Below, one piece after another: positions 9,023 through 20,042 of a DNA stretch of 64,000 nt. The stretch lies in NCBI RefSeq assembly GCF_021310995.1, contig NZ_CP054150.1, positions 62,001 through 126,000 of the forward strand, read 5' to 3'. The first letter of the stretch is position 1, and each line of letters starts with the position of its first letter. This DNA comes from Agrobacterium vaccinii (GTDB lineage: Bacteria; Pseudomonadota; Alphaproteobacteria; Rhizobiales; Rhizobiaceae). Position numbers and translations under genes: made by a program. A model generated the notes under the pieces. The model made no database searches, was not told where the DNA came from, and worked only from the letters and a program-made list of their open reading frames with translations.

Positions 9023-10867
9023 ATGGCATTGGCAAAGTTGAAATCCGGTGTGTTCGCTCTGGCTGCTCTATCATGTGTTATGACGCCGATAGCGGCACGG
9101 GCTCAAGACAGCGAAAACTGGCGCAGCGGGATTTCGACAATTGGCGAACTGAAGCACCCTAATGGGTTTGAACGATTTGATTACGTAAACCCGAATGCGC
9201 CCAAGGGTGGAACGCTACGCCTATCGACCGCTGGCACCTTCGATACGGTCAATCCGCTTCTGGCAAAAGGCGAACTTGCGACGGGGCTTGGCGCTGTTTT
9301 CGATACGTTGATGAAATCCTCAGAAGAGGAACTATCCTCATCGTATGGCCTTCTGGCCGAGGCGGTCAGCTTTCCAGACGATATTTCCAAGGCCAGTTTC
9401 CGGCTGCGAAAAGAAGCGAAGTGGTCCGATGGTCAGCCGGTGACGCCCGAAGATGTCGTTTTCAGTTTCGAAAAGGCGAAGGATTTAAGCCCGCAACTGG
9501 CAACTTATTACACCCATGTCACTAAGGCCGAAAAGACCGGTGAACGTGAAGTCACTTTCACCTTCGATGAAAAGAATAATAAGGAACTTCCTCAGATCGT
9601 CGGCCAGATCATGGTCGTTCCGAAACACTGGTGGGAAGCCAATGGTGCCGACGGAAAGCTGCGCGACATTTCCCGTGGCACGCTGGAGCCCGTCATGGGG
9701 TCTGGCCCATATAAGATCGCGTTCATCGCACCGGGTTCGACCATTACCTATGAGCGGCGCGACGATTATTGGGGTAAGGACGTCAACATTAATGTTGGGA
9801 TGAACAACTTCAAGACGATCACTTACACCTTCTATACAGACCGCGATGTCGAGTTTCAGGCGTTCAAGGCCGGGAATACGGATTTCTGGCAGGAGAATTC
9901 CGCAGGGCGCTGGGCAACGGGTTATGATTTTCCGGCCGTGAAAGACGGTCGTATCAAGAAAGAAGAGTTGCCCAACATCTATCGTTCCGTTGGCATAATG
10001 CAGGCACTCGTGCCGAATGGACGACGCGACAAATTCAACGACCCAAAAGTCCGGCTGGCCTTGAACTACGCCTTCGACTTCGAAGAAATGAACCGCACGC
10101 TGTTCTATAACCAGTATCAACGCATCGGCAGTTTCTTCATGGGTAGCGACTTAGCATCGTCTGGCCTTCCTCAAGGAAAAGAGCTGGAAATTCTGAACGA
10201 AGTCAAAGATCAGATTCCCGCCGACATTTTTACAAAGGAATATACGAACCCGGTAGGCGGCGATCCCTCAAAACAGCGCGACAATCTTCGTGAAGCCGTA
10301 AAGCTCATGAAGGAAGCCGGTTATGAGCTTCGTGGCAACCGAATGGTCAACGCGTCCACGGGCCAGCCTTTTGAGTTCGAAATCCTCGTTGATTCCGCAG
10401 CGATGGAGCGCGTAGTGGTCACTTACGCGCAAAATCTAAGAAAGATCGGAATCAACGCCACAGTCAGAGTGGTGGATACGTCGCAATACACAAATCGTAC
10501 CCGGTCTTTTGATTTTGACATGATCGTCAATCTCTGGGCTCAGAGCGCGAACCCAGGAAATGAGCAGGCAGATTATTGGGGCTCGAAGGCGGTCGATCGC
10601 CAAGGTTCCAAAAACTATGCGGGCATCAGCAACCCAGCTGTCGATGCAATCGTTCGCAAGATTATCTTTGCCGCAAACCGCGATGACCAAGTCGCAGCCG
10701 TCAAGGCGCTGGACCGCGTGCTTCTTGCTGGAAACTACGTGATCCCGCAATTTTATCGCGGTGAAATGACGCTGGCCTACTGGAATACGCTGGTACAACC
10801 CCAGACACTGCCCCGATACGGGATCGGTTTCCCCGATGCTTGGTGGTCTGCAAACGCCGCAAAATAA
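9023..10867 (+). CDS. yejA: Periplasmic peptide-binding protein, YejA-like, of an ABC importer
   Basis: This family-5 extracellular solute-binding protein captures oligopeptides for the downstream YejBEF translocator. From the ATG at 9023 (AAAGGA ribosome binding site) it is 614 residues with a signal peptide ending ARAQ. It then shows PNAPKGGTLRLS, the typical cluster KWSDGQPVTPEDVVFSF, and GSGPYKI. An in-frame ATG at 8984 would put a charged leader before the signal peptide and is unlikely. In E. coli this system takes up microcin C. In A. tumefaciens, YejBEF with a YejA-type protein has been linked to muropeptide recycling; I recall that from the literature. It is 145 bases upstream of yejB. 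Confidence 0.9.
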   Translation: MALAKLKSGVFALAALSCVMTPIAARAQDSENWRSGISTIGELKHPNGFERFDYVNPNAPKGGTLRLSTAGTFDTVNPLLAKGELATGLGAVFDTLMKSSEEELSSSYGLLAEAVSFPDDISKASFRLRKEAKWSDGQPVTPEDVVFSFEKAKDLSPQLATYYTHVTKAEKTGEREVTFTFDEKNNKELPQIVGQIMVVPKHWWEANGADGKLRDISRGTLEPVMGSGPYKIAFIAPGSTITYERRDDYWGKDVNINVGMNNFKTITYTFYTDRDVEFQAFKAGNTDFWQENSAGRWATGYDFPAVKDGRIKKEELPNIYRSVGIMQALVPNGRRDKFNDPKVRLALNYAFDFEEMNRTLFYNQYQRIGSFFMGSDLASSGLPQGKELEILNEVKDQIPADIFTKEYTNPVGGDPSKQRDNLREAVKLMKEAGYELRGNRMVNASTGQPFEFEILVDSAAMERVVVTYAQNLRKIGINATVRVVDTSQYTNRTRSFDFDMIVNLWAQSANPGNEQADYWGSKAVDRQGSKNYAGISNPAVDAIVRKIIFAANRDDQVAAVKALDRVLLAGNYVIPQFYRGEMTLAYWNTLVQPQTLPRYGIGFPDAWWSANAAK

Positions 10868-10925
10868 CGTGGGCCTTGCTTTATAAGGCAAGCCTTGATT
10901 CACATGAGCGATTACGAATCACGAC

Positions 10926-10947
10926 GCCTGCGGTCCTTACCGCAGGC
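10926..10947 (+). other. Perfect 8-bp hairpin in the yejA-yejB gap
   Basis: GCCTGCGG at 10926-10933 pairs exactly with CCGCAGGC at 10940-10947 around a six-base loop, with no T-run behind it. It lies in the 145-base gap after the binding-protein gene. Such hairpins often protect the upstream mRNA and let the binding protein be made in excess over the membrane parts; that role is inferred. Confidence 0.55.
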
Positions 10948-11012
10948 CCGAAAGGAAACGGTTTGACGAAGCCGATGACAACCGAGCCTCTTGCCATGCT
11001 GGGACGCGCCTG

Positions 11013-12101
11013 ATGGGAGCCTATATTCTGCGGCGTCTGGCCCTGATGATACCAACCATCATCGGCATCATGGGCATTTCCTTTCTCGTCATTCAGTTTG
11101 CACCCGGTGGTCCGGTCGAGCAGGTCGTCGCTCAGCTTTCCGGCTCAGGTGACAGCGCGTCTGACCGCCTGTCTGGTGGTGGTGACCTCATGGGTGGAGG
11201 GATGGATGAAAGCGGCTCGAAATATCGCGGCGCGCAGGGTCTCGATCCGGACCTGATTGCCAAGCTGGAAAAGCAGTTCGGTTTCGACAAGCCGCCGCTC
11301 ACCCGCTTTCTTGAGATGATGTGGAATTACATCCGCTTCGATTTCGGCGACAGTTTCTTCCGCAATTCCTCCGTCATCGACCTCATCATCGACAAGCTAC
11401 CGGTGTCGATCTCGCTCGGCTTCTGGATATTGATCATCTCCTATGCCATTTCGATCCCGCTCGGCATCAAGAAGGCCGTTTCGGATGGCTCGAAATTCGA
11501 TGTCTGGACATCGGGAATCGTCATCGTCGGCTATGCGGTGCCGAGCTTCCTGTTCGGCATTTTGCTGATCGTGGTGTTTGCGGGCGGTTCGTTCTTCGAC
11601 TGGTTCCCCTTGCGAGGGCTGACATCGGATAACTTTGCCGAACTGACATGGTGGCAGAAGATCATCGACTATTTCTGGCACCTGGCGCTGCCGCTCACCG
11701 CGCTCGTCCTTTCGGCTTTCGCCACCACAACGCTGCTGACAAAGAATTCCTTCATCGATGAAATCAAGAAGCAATATGTGGTCACGGCCCGCGCCAAGGG
11801 TCTGTCGGAACGAAAGGTTCTCTACGGCCACGTCTTCCGCAACGCTATGTTGATCGTCATTGCCGGTTTCCCGGGCGCCTTCATCTCGGCTTTCTTCACC
11901 GGGTCGCTGTTGATCGAAAACATCTTCTCGTTGGATGGCCTTGGACGGCTCGGTTATCTCTCGGTCGTCAACCGCGACTATCCGATCGTGTTCGGCACCC
12001 TGTTCATCTTCTCGCTGATGGGTCTCGTCGTCAGCCTCATCTCCGACATGATCTACACCTGGATCGATCCGCGCATCGACTTCGAGCGGAGGGACGTGTG
12101 A
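11013..12101 (+). CDS. yejB: Peptide ABC transporter permease, YejB-like
   Basis: This 362-residue inner-membrane permease is half of the channel fed by YejA. It begins with the typical [21 protein letters not shown] first helix, carries a glycine-rich periplasmic insert (residues about 45-75, including [14 protein letters not shown]) as known in YejB, and has the permease coupling loop with [18 protein letters not shown] near residue 265. Its TGA overlaps the yejE start by one base (TGATG), so yejB and yejE are coupled. Confidence 0.93.
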   Translation: MGAYILRRLALMIPTIIGIMGISFLVIQFAPGGPVEQVVAQLSGSGDSASDRLSGGGDLMGGGMDESGSKYRGAQGLDPDLIAKLEKQFGFDKPPLTRFLEMMWNYIRFDFGDSFFRNSSVIDLIIDKLPVSISLGFWILIISYAISIPLGIKKAVSDGSKFDVWTSGIVIVGYAVPSFLFGILLIVVFAGGSFFDWFPLRGLTSDNFAELTWWQKIIDYFWHLALPLTALVLSAFATTTLLTKNSFIDEIKKQYVVTARAKGLSERKVLYGHVFRNAMLIVIAGFPGAFISAFFTGSLLIENIFSLDGLGRLGYLSVVNRDYPIVFGTLFIFSLMGLVVSLISDMIYTWIDPRIDFERRDV

Positions 12102-13239
12102 TGACCATGACAACGAGTCTCGTAACCGATGCTCCGCCTCAAAAGCGTCCGTTCTTCTCGCCGACAAGCGTGCGGCGCTGGCAGAATTTCAAGGCCAACC
12201 GCCGTGGTTACTGGTCCTTCTGGCTGTTCCTCGTGATCTTCGGTCTCAGCCTGTTTGCCGAGTTTCTGGCCAATGACAAGCCGATCATCGCCTCCTACAA
12301 GGGCGAGATTCTGGTGCCTGTGATGGTGGATTACCCGGAAGAGAAATTCGGCGGCTTTCTGGCCCAGACGGATTACAAATCCTCCTTCATTCAGGATGAA
12401 ATCAACGCCAATGGCTGGATGATCTGGCCACCGATCCGCTATTCCTATCAAACGGTCAATTCCAACATTCCGCATTCGGCACCCACAGCACCCTTCTGGC
12501 TGATGGATGAGCAGGAGCGTTGTTCCGGTTATCCGCAAGGCGCGGCTGATCCAGGCTGCACGCTCGGTAATCTCAATTGGCTGGGCACGGACAATCAGGC
12601 GCGCGACGTGGCTGCCCGTGTCATCTATGGCTTCCGTATCTCCGTGCTGTTCGGTCTGGCGCTTACCATTGCTTCTGCCATCGTCGGTGTCAGCGCCGGT
12701 GCGGTGCAGGGCTATTTCGGCGGTTGGACGGACCTTCTGATGCAGCGTTTCATCGAAATATGGTCGTCCATGCCGGTGCTCTATATCCTGCTCATCATCG
12801 CCGCTATCCTGCCGCCCGGCTTCTTCGTGCTGCTGGGTATCATGCTGTTGTTTTCCTGGGTGGGCTTTGTCGGCATCGTGCGTGCCGAGTTTCTGCGCGC
12901 CCGCAACTTTGAATATGTTAACGCCGCCCGCGCGCTGGGCGTCGGCAACGGCACCATCATGTACCGCCACCTGCTGCCCAATGCCATGGTCGCGACACTG
13001 ACCTTCCTGCCGTTTATCCTCTCAGGCTCGATCACGACACTCACCTCGCTCGACTTCCTTGGCTTCGGCATGCCGCCCGGCTCGCCATCGCTGGGCGAAC
13101 TGATCGCGCAGGGCAAGAACAACCTTCAGGCCCCCTGGTTGGGGCTCACGGCCTTCTTCACCATGTCCATCATGCTGTCGCTGCTGATTTTCGTCGGTGA
13201 AGCGGTGCGAGATGCCTTCGATCCGAGAAAGACATTCCG

Positions 13240-13243
<4 letters not shown>
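12101..13243 (+). CDS. yejE: Peptide ABC transporter permease, YejE-like
   Basis: This second permease of the importer has 380 residues from the ATG at 12101; a GTG at 12098 would add one residue. After a cytoplasmic start the first helix is YWSFWLFLVIFGLSLFAEFLA. A long periplasmic segment follows, containing NWLGTDNQARDVAARVIYG, and the coupling loop reads NAARALGVGNGTIMYRHLLPNA. The C-terminus has the DALDPR-like ending VRDAFDPRKTFR found in DppC-type permeases. Its last four bases overlap yejF (ATGA at 13240-13243). Confidence 0.94.
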
Positions 13244-14889
<1,646 letters not shown>

Positions 14890-14905
14890 GCGTTTTCAAG
14901 AACAT

Positions 14906-14925
14906 GCTGGCCTTCTTGGGCCAGC
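14906..14925 (+). terminator. Hairpin after yejF, possible weak terminator
   Basis: GCTGGCC at 14906-14912 pairs perfectly with GGCCAGC at 14919-14925 around a six-base loop, 16 bases after the yejF stop. There is no T-run, so it may stabilise the 3' end rather than terminate by itself. Confidence 0.4.
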
Positions 14926-15064
14926 CCACGTACGATGCAACGAGAACGTGGAAAACAATGAGGCGTGATGTCATCATGACGGCGCGAGATATACTTTATC
15001 AGCTTGTGGATGCTTTCCGTTAGCGACTCTGCCGCGAACCGAAGATGAAACAACCTGCTGGTGA

Positions 15065-16426
15065 ATGATGGTCGATATTGATTACGCAAAAAGATTTTTC
15101 GAAGAAAACCCCGATATTGAAATTCTTGAAGCCTTTGTCATTGACGTAAATGGTGTGCCGCGCGGCAAGTGGATACCGCGTGAACGGGCCATCGATGTGC
15201 TGGAAAAAGGCATGGCCGTGCCGCGCTCCGTCTACGCGCTGGACATCTGGGGCCGCGATGTCAACGCAGCCGGTCTTGCCGAAGGCACCGGCGACCCCGA
15301 TGGTCTATGCTTTGCCGTACCTGAAACGCTGTCACGCGTGACATGGCTGGGGCGTCCCACGGCGCAGGTTCTGCTGGCCATGAAAGACCCTGACGGCAAC
15401 GGTTTTTACGGCGATCCGCGCAATGTGCTGGCGCAGGTTCTAGCAGGGTTTACCCGACGCGGACTGACGCCGGTCGTGGCTACCGAACTCGAATTTTATC
15501 TGATCGATCCTGTTCGCTCCGCGCTAGACCCCGTGCGCCCGCCGCGCAGCCGCGAGGGACGCTGGCATACGGGCCAGACGCAGGTTCTTTCCATCTCGGA
15601 ATTGCAGGATTTCGAGGGTGTCTTCCACGATATCTCGACGGCGTGTCGCGCGCAGAATGTCGGGGCTGACACGACGTTGCGCGAAAACGGTCCTGGCCAG
15701 TATGAAATCAACCTCAACCATGTGCCGGATGCCCTGCGGGCAGCGGATGATGCCGTCTTCCTGAAGCGCATCGTTAAGGGCGTGGCCCGCAAGCACGATC
15801 TCGATGCCACCTTCATGGCCAAGCCTTACGGCATGCAGGCGGGCAATGGCATGCATGTGCATTTTTCCATGCTGGATAGAGACGGCAACAATATCTATGC
15901 GGGCGAAAACGGACCCTCCGAAGCGCTGATGCATTCGGTCGGCGGCCTCCTAGAGAATATGGGAGAGAGCATGGCGGTGTTTGCACCGCACGCCAACTCC
16001 TACCGCCGCCTGCGCCCCAGCGAACACGCGCCGACCTATGCCTCCTGGGGTATCGATAACCGATCTGCCGCCGTGCGTGTCATCGTCGCCAGCAAGCCTG
16101 CGACCCGCATTGAACACCGTGTGGCCGGTGCCGACACCAACCCCTATCTGGTGCTGGCCATGATCCTGAGTGCCGCCCTTGCCGGCATGAAGGAAAAGCG
16201 CCAGCCTGGTGGCGCGATCTCGGGCGACAGCCACGCCATCAACCATGAGCCGCTGCCGACCAACTGGGATTATGCGCTTCAGCGTTTCACCCGTTCCAGC
16301 TTTGCCTACGCAACCTTCGGGCAGAAATATCGCACGCTATACTCGGCCTGCAAACAGCAGGAACTCTCCGAATTTTCTCTACGCGTAACCGACGTCGAAT
16401 ACGACGCATATATCAGGACGGTTTGA
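15065..16426 (+). CDS. Glutamine synthetase family protein, probable gamma-glutamyl-amine (putrescine) ligase
   Basis: This 453-residue member of the glutamine synthetase fold resembles PuuA, which joins glutamate to putrescine with ATP. It has the ATELEFYLID metal-binding strand near residue 140, AGNGMHVHFSM near 258, the ATP-binding and active-site FAPHANSYRRLRP near 305, and a late active-site arginine cluster, RIEHRVAGADTNPYLVLA. It lacks the biosynthetic GlnA adenylylation loop. The next gene, one base away, encodes a PuuB-like oxidase, which supports amine catabolism over ammonia assimilation; the amine itself is not certain. ATGs at 15065 and 15068 are both possible starts. A small palindrome, GTCATcATGAC, lies upstream at 14969-14979. 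Confidence 0.82.
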   Translation: MMVDIDYAKRFFEENPDIEILEAFVIDVNGVPRGKWIPRERAIDVLEKGMAVPRSVYALDIWGRDVNAAGLAEGTGDPDGLCFAVPETLSRVTWLGRPTAQVLLAMKDPDGNGFYGDPRNVLAQVLAGFTRRGLTPVVATELEFYLIDPVRSALDPVRPPRSREGRWHTGQTQVLSISELQDFEGVFHDISTACRAQNVGADTTLRENGPGQYEINLNHVPDALRAADDAVFLKRIVKGVARKHDLDATFMAKPYGMQAGNGMHVHFSMLDRDGNNIYAGENGPSEALMHSVGGLLENMGESMAVFAPHANSYRRLRPSEHAPTYASWGIDNRSAAVRVIVASKPATRIEHRVAGADTNPYLVLAMILSAALAGMKEKRQPGGAISGDSHAINHEPLPTNWDYALQRFTRSSFAYATFGQKYRTLYSACKQQELSEFSLRVTDVEYDAYIRTV

Positions 16427-16427
16427 G

Positions 16428-17729
16428 ATGGCGAAAGTGACTGACACTCCAAATCCCGGCCACACCACGTCATGGTACGCGGCGTCCGCCAACACCAAGA
16501 CCGTCCGCACAGCGCTTCAGGGCGATCAGGATGCTGATGTCTGCATTATAGGTGCAGGTTTTACCGGCCTGTCGGCTGCGTTGGAACTGGCGCAAAAGGG
16601 TTTCTCCGTCATCGTTCTGGAAGGTGAGCGGGTTGGTTTTGGCGCGTCCGGGCGCAACGGCGGCCAGATCGTCAACGGCTACAGCCGCGATCTTTATACG
16701 ATTGCCCGACGTTATGGCGCGCAGAAGGCGGCGCAGTTAGGCGCGATGTCGCTCGAGGGCGGGCAGATTATCCGCGAGCGGGTGGCGAAATACGGGATCG
16801 ATTGCGATCTGGTCGATGGCGGCTTCTTCGCGGCGTTCACACCAAAGCAGATCACCGAGATGGCGGACAATAAGGCCAATTGGGAAAAGCACGGCCATAC
16901 CGGGCTTGAAATGGTCTCCAAGGCCGAGGTCGGTAAATACGTGAAGTCGGATCGCTATGCGGGCGGCATGATCGACCGCTTCGGCGGGCATATCCATCCG
17001 TTGAACTACGTTCTGGGCGAAGCAGCAGCGATCGAAAGCCTCGGCGGGCGCATCTTCGAAAACTCGCGCGTGATTGCGGTCGAGCAGGGCACGAACCCGG
17101 TGGTGCGGACGGCGCAGGGCAAGGTTGCTGCGAAATATGTGCTGGTCTGTGGCAATGCCTATCTCGGCGGACTGCTGCCGGAAATCGGTGAGCGGATGAT
17201 GCCGGTGTCGAGTCAGGTGATGGCGACGGAGCCGCTGGATGCGGCTCTGATCGAAGATCTCCTGCCTGCCAATTACTGCGTTGAAGATGCCAATTACATC
17301 CTCGATTATTACCGCCGCACCTCCGACAACCGCCTGCTCTATGGCGGCGGTATCGGTTATGGCGGCAGCGATCCCGCTGACCTCACCAGCGTCATCCGCC
17401 CCAATATGCTGAGAACTTTCCCGCAATTGAAAGATACCAAGATCGATTTTGCATGGAGCGGCAACTTTGCGCTGACGCTGACGCGTATTCCGCATATCGG
17501 GCGGCTGTCATCCAACGTCTATTTTTCGCACGGCGATAGCGGCCATGGCGTGACGACCACGCAACTTCTGGGCAAGATTTTGGGTGAAGCGGTTGCGGGG
17601 CATGCGGAACGCTTTGATGTCTGGTCGTCGCTGCCGAACTATCCGTTCCCCGGCGGCAAGACATTCCGCGTGCCGCTGACCATGCTCGGCGCATGGTGGT
17701 ACGGCCTTCGCGACAAGCTGGGTGTTTAG
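16428..17729 (+). CDS. FAD-dependent amine oxidoreductase, PuuB-like
   Basis: This 433-residue flavoprotein of the DAO family resembles gamma-glutamylputrescine oxidoreductase, which oxidises the gamma-glutamylated amine made by PuuA-type ligases to an aldehyde with release of H2O2 and ammonia. The N-terminal dinucleotide-binding motif VCIIGAGFTGLSAALELAQ spans about residues 38-56, followed by GFGASGRNGGQIVNGYS and, near the C-terminus, FSHGDSGHGVTTTQLLGK, the usual FAD-contact region. It starts one base after the ligase gene, so the two are co-translated. The rest of a Puu pathway (PuuC dehydrogenase, PuuD hydrolase, PuuR) is not in the window. Confidence 0.85.
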   Translation: MAKVTDTPNPGHTTSWYAASANTKTVRTALQGDQDADVCIIGAGFTGLSAALELAQKGFSVIVLEGERVGFGASGRNGGQIVNGYSRDLYTIARRYGAQKAAQLGAMSLEGGQIIRERVAKYGIDCDLVDGGFFAAFTPKQITEMADNKANWEKHGHTGLEMVSKAEVGKYVKSDRYAGGMIDRFGGHIHPLNYVLGEAAAIESLGGRIFENSRVIAVEQGTNPVVRTAQGKVAAKYVLVCGNAYLGGLLPEIGERMMPVSSQVMATEPLDAALIEDLLPANYCVEDANYILDYYRRTSDNRLLYGGGIGYGGSDPADLTSVIRPNMLRTFPQLKDTKIDFAWSGNFALTLTRIPHIGRLSSNVYFSHGDSGHGVTTTQLLGKILGEAVAGHAERFDVWSSLPNYPFPGGKTFRVPLTMLGAWWYGLRDKLGV

Positions 17730-17782
17730 AGTAATTCAAGCAAAAGTATGAAGCGGCTTTGTGTCCGGAATTGCGTGAAAAC

Positions 17783-18286
17783 CTATAACGCGGATAAGCC
17801 CTTCAAGGCGTTGTCGGTGATCTCGTCTGGCGTGGCGTCGATACTGACCGTGACAACGCCGGGTTCTCCGGTTGGCACTTCCAGCGTGGCGAGCTGCGTC
17901 TTCAAGAGCGAAAGCGGCATGAAGTGGCCGGTGCGCGCCCCCATGCGTTCGGTCAGAAGCGCTTCGCTGCCTTCGAGATAGACAAAGGCCAAGGGGCCGC
18001 CGCAGGCGCCACGCAGGCGGTCGCGATAGGTCCTCTTGAGGGCAGAGCAAGAAACGACGATGCCACCTGCTTCAAATCCTTTGCGCAGTTCAGCCCCGAC
18101 GAGATCAAGCCATGGCCAGCGGTCATCATCGGTGAGCGGCGTCCCGGCAGCCATTTTCTCGACATTGGAGGCCGGGTGAAGCTTGTCACCCTCCATAAAG
18201 GGAATGCCCAACCGTTCTGCCAGCTCTTCGCCAACGGTAGACTTGCCGCAACCGCTGACGCCCATGACGATGATTGCCTGTTTCAC
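17783..18286 (-). CDS. gntK: Gluconokinase
   Basis: GntK phosphorylates gluconate to 6-phosphogluconate for the Entner-Doudoroff or pentose phosphate route. The 167-residue protein has the thermoresistant-gluconokinase length, a P-loop VMGVSGCGKSTVGEELA at residues 7-23, FMEGDKLHPASNVEKM near residue 31, PLTDDDRWPWL near 52 and VVSCSALKRTYRDRLR near 78. The start is a GTG at 18286 with an AGAGG ribosome binding site. It lies 80 bases downstream of the yehW-like permease on the same strand, with no gluconate transporter or regulator beside it. Confidence 0.94.
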   Translation of the reverse strand: MKQAIIVMGVSGCGKSTVGEELAERLGIPFMEGDKLHPASNVEKMAAGTPLTDDDRWPWLDLVGAELRKGFEAGGIVVSCSALKRTYRDRLRGACGGPLAFVYLEGSEALLTERMGARTGHFMPLSLLKTQLATLEVPTGEPGVVTVSIDATPDEITDNALKGLSAL

Positions 18287-18366
18287 GATGACCTCTGCAT
18301 TTCAAATTCGATCTTCATCCGCTTACAGCATGAGGCTATCGGGCGGACATCTTTTCTCTTCACAAA

Positions 18367-19107
18367 TCAGTAGCCCGCACGCCGGGCCGCCTTTGCCTCC
18401 AGCATGGATAGCCCGCTATGGATCAGCACGGCAAGGGCTGCGACGATCATACCGCCCTGAAGAATGAAAGCGAGATTGTTGGATTGCAGCCCGGCAATGA
18501 TGACTTCGCCCAGCGTGCGTGCCGCAACCGTCGAGCCAATGGTGGCGGTGGACAGACTGATGACGGCAGACAGGCGGATACCTGCTAGGATGGCGGGAAG
18601 CGCGAGCGGCAGCTCGATCCGCCACAGGCGCTGGAAGCCGGTCATGCCAGACCCACGCGCCGCTTCGACAATAGCGGGGGGAAGGGTGGTGAGGCCGGTG
18701 ATCGTGTTTTCGAAGATCGGCAGCAGGGCATAGAGAAACAGCGCCATCAGCGTCGGCTTCTCGCCAAAGCCCATGATCGGCACGGCAAGCGCCAGCACCG
18801 CGACGGGCGGAAAGGTCTGGCCGATATTGACGATACTGCGTGACAGCGGCAGGAATTCCCGCCCGAATGGCCGGGTGACGAGAATGGCCAACGTCCCGGC
18901 GATGATGATGGCCGCACCCGTAGCAATCGCGACCGTCGTCAGATGAGACAGCGTTAGCGAGAGAAGATTGGCCTGTATGTAGATGGCCGGAGCATTGGTC
19001 TGAACAAGAGGCTTGAACACGGGTTCGAAAAGCTCTGGCTTCACGAGGAAGGTTATGAGCAAGAGGCTGAGTGCGGCCAGCAGAAAGGGACCAAGCCGCT
19101 TTGTCAT
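18367..19107 (-). CDS. yehW: Osmolyte-type ABC transporter permease, YehW-like
   Basis: This 246-residue permease of the OpuC/ProW family is the last gene of a four-gene importer whose order (binding protein, large permease, ATPase, small permease) is that of E. coli osmF-yehYXW. It has about six hydrophobic segments and the coupling-loop region IVEAARGSGMTGFQRLWRIELPLALP, a conserved feature of glycine-betaine-type permeases. Its ATG overlaps the ATPase stop by four bases (19104-19107). The substrate is an osmolyte-like quaternary amine by family, not shown by the sequence. Confidence 0.9.
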   Translation of the reverse strand: MTKRLGPFLLAALSLLLITFLVKPELFEPVFKPLVQTNAPAIYIQANLLSLTLSHLTTVAIATGAAIIIAGTLAILVTRPFGREFLPLSRSIVNIGQTFPPVAVLALAVPIMGFGEKPTLMALFLYALLPIFENTITGLTTLPPAIVEAARGSGMTGFQRLWRIELPLALPAILAGIRLSAVISLSTATIGSTVAARTLGEVIIAGLQSNNLAFILQGGMIVAALAVLIHSGLSMLEAKAARRAGY

Positions 19108-20042
19108 GCAGACCCCGCCGCATTGTGCAGCAAGACCTCGCGGCGAATGCGCCCTGCCGCCTGTCCATCCGGTCCGGTTACGGGAAGCATGTCACGTCCG
19201 GTCCACAGCATGGCCGACAGCGCATCGCGTTGGCTGGTCGCTGCAGGCAAAGGCTCACCTTCGGCCTCTCCCGGCTCCACGATCTCGCCGACGGTTGCGA
19301 CCGATAGCAGCCGCAGCGGTCTCTCCCTCTCACCGATCATGGTGCGCACGAAATCCGTCGCCGGTTTGCGCACCAGTTCGGCGGGTTTGCCGTATTGAAC
19401 GATTTTGCCCTTGTCCATGACGGCGATGCGGTCTGCCAGATGAAAGGCCTCGTCCATATCATGGGTCACGAGCACGATGGTAACGCCAAGCTTTTTCTGG
19501 ATCGCCAGCAAATCGTCCTGCGCCTTGGCGCGGATGATTGGGTCCAGCGCGCCGAAGGGCTCGTCCATCAGGAGAATATTCGGCTCTGCCGCCAGCGCGC
19601 GGGCCACACCGACGCGCTGCTGCTGGCCGCCAGAGAGCTCGTTGGGAAAGCGGTTTGCGTAAAGGGCCGGGTCGAGCTGAAAAAGCTCCAGAAGTTCGGT
19701 CACTTTGGCATCGATCCGGGAACGGTCCCAGCCGATCAGTTCGGGAACGGTGGCAATGTTCTGCGCCACGGTGCGGTGCGGGAAAAGCCCATGACCCTGA
19801 ATGGCGTAGCCGATGCTGCGGCGAAGCTGATAGCCGGGCATATCCAGAATATTCTGCCCATCGATGCGGATGATGCCGGATGTTGGCTCGACCAGACGGT
19901 TGATCATGCGCAGAAGCGTCGTCTTGCCGGAACCCGAGGTGCCGACGATGACGGTGATGCTACGGGCATCAATCGTTAGTGAAACATTATCGACAACGGT
20001 CGCGCCGTCATAGTCCTTGGTCAGATTTTCGACCTCGATCAT
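19104..20042 (-). CDS. yehX: Osmolyte-type ABC transporter ATPase, YehX-like
   Basis: From the ATG at 20042 this is a 312-residue ATPase with Walker A VGTSGSGKTTLLRMINRL, signature ELSGGQQQRVG, Walker B ILLMDEPFGALDP and the switch histidine VTHDMDEA, all within about 240 residues. A C-terminal regulatory region of about 70 residues corresponds to the CBS-type tail of OpuCA/ProV proteins, but is short. The GKTTLLRMINRL and DEPFGALDP wordings are typical of betaine-type ATPases. A longer reading frame upstream of 20042 runs over the permease gene in another frame and is not real. The ATG overlaps the upstream permease stop by four bases. Confidence 0.94.
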   Translation of the reverse strand: MIEVENLTKDYDGATVVDNVSLTIDARSITVIVGTSGSGKTTLLRMINRLVEPTSGIIRIDGQNILDMPGYQLRRSIGYAIQGHGLFPHRTVAQNIATVPELIGWDRSRIDAKVTELLELFQLDPALYANRFPNELSGGQQQRVGVARALAAEPNILLMDEPFGALDPIIRAKAQDDLLAIQKKLGVTIVLVTHDMDEAFHLADRIAVMDKGKIVQYGKPAELVRKPATDFVRTMIGERERPLRLLSVATVGEIVEPGEAEGEPLPAATSQRDALSAMLWTGRDMLPVTGPDGQAAGRIRREVLLHNAAGSA

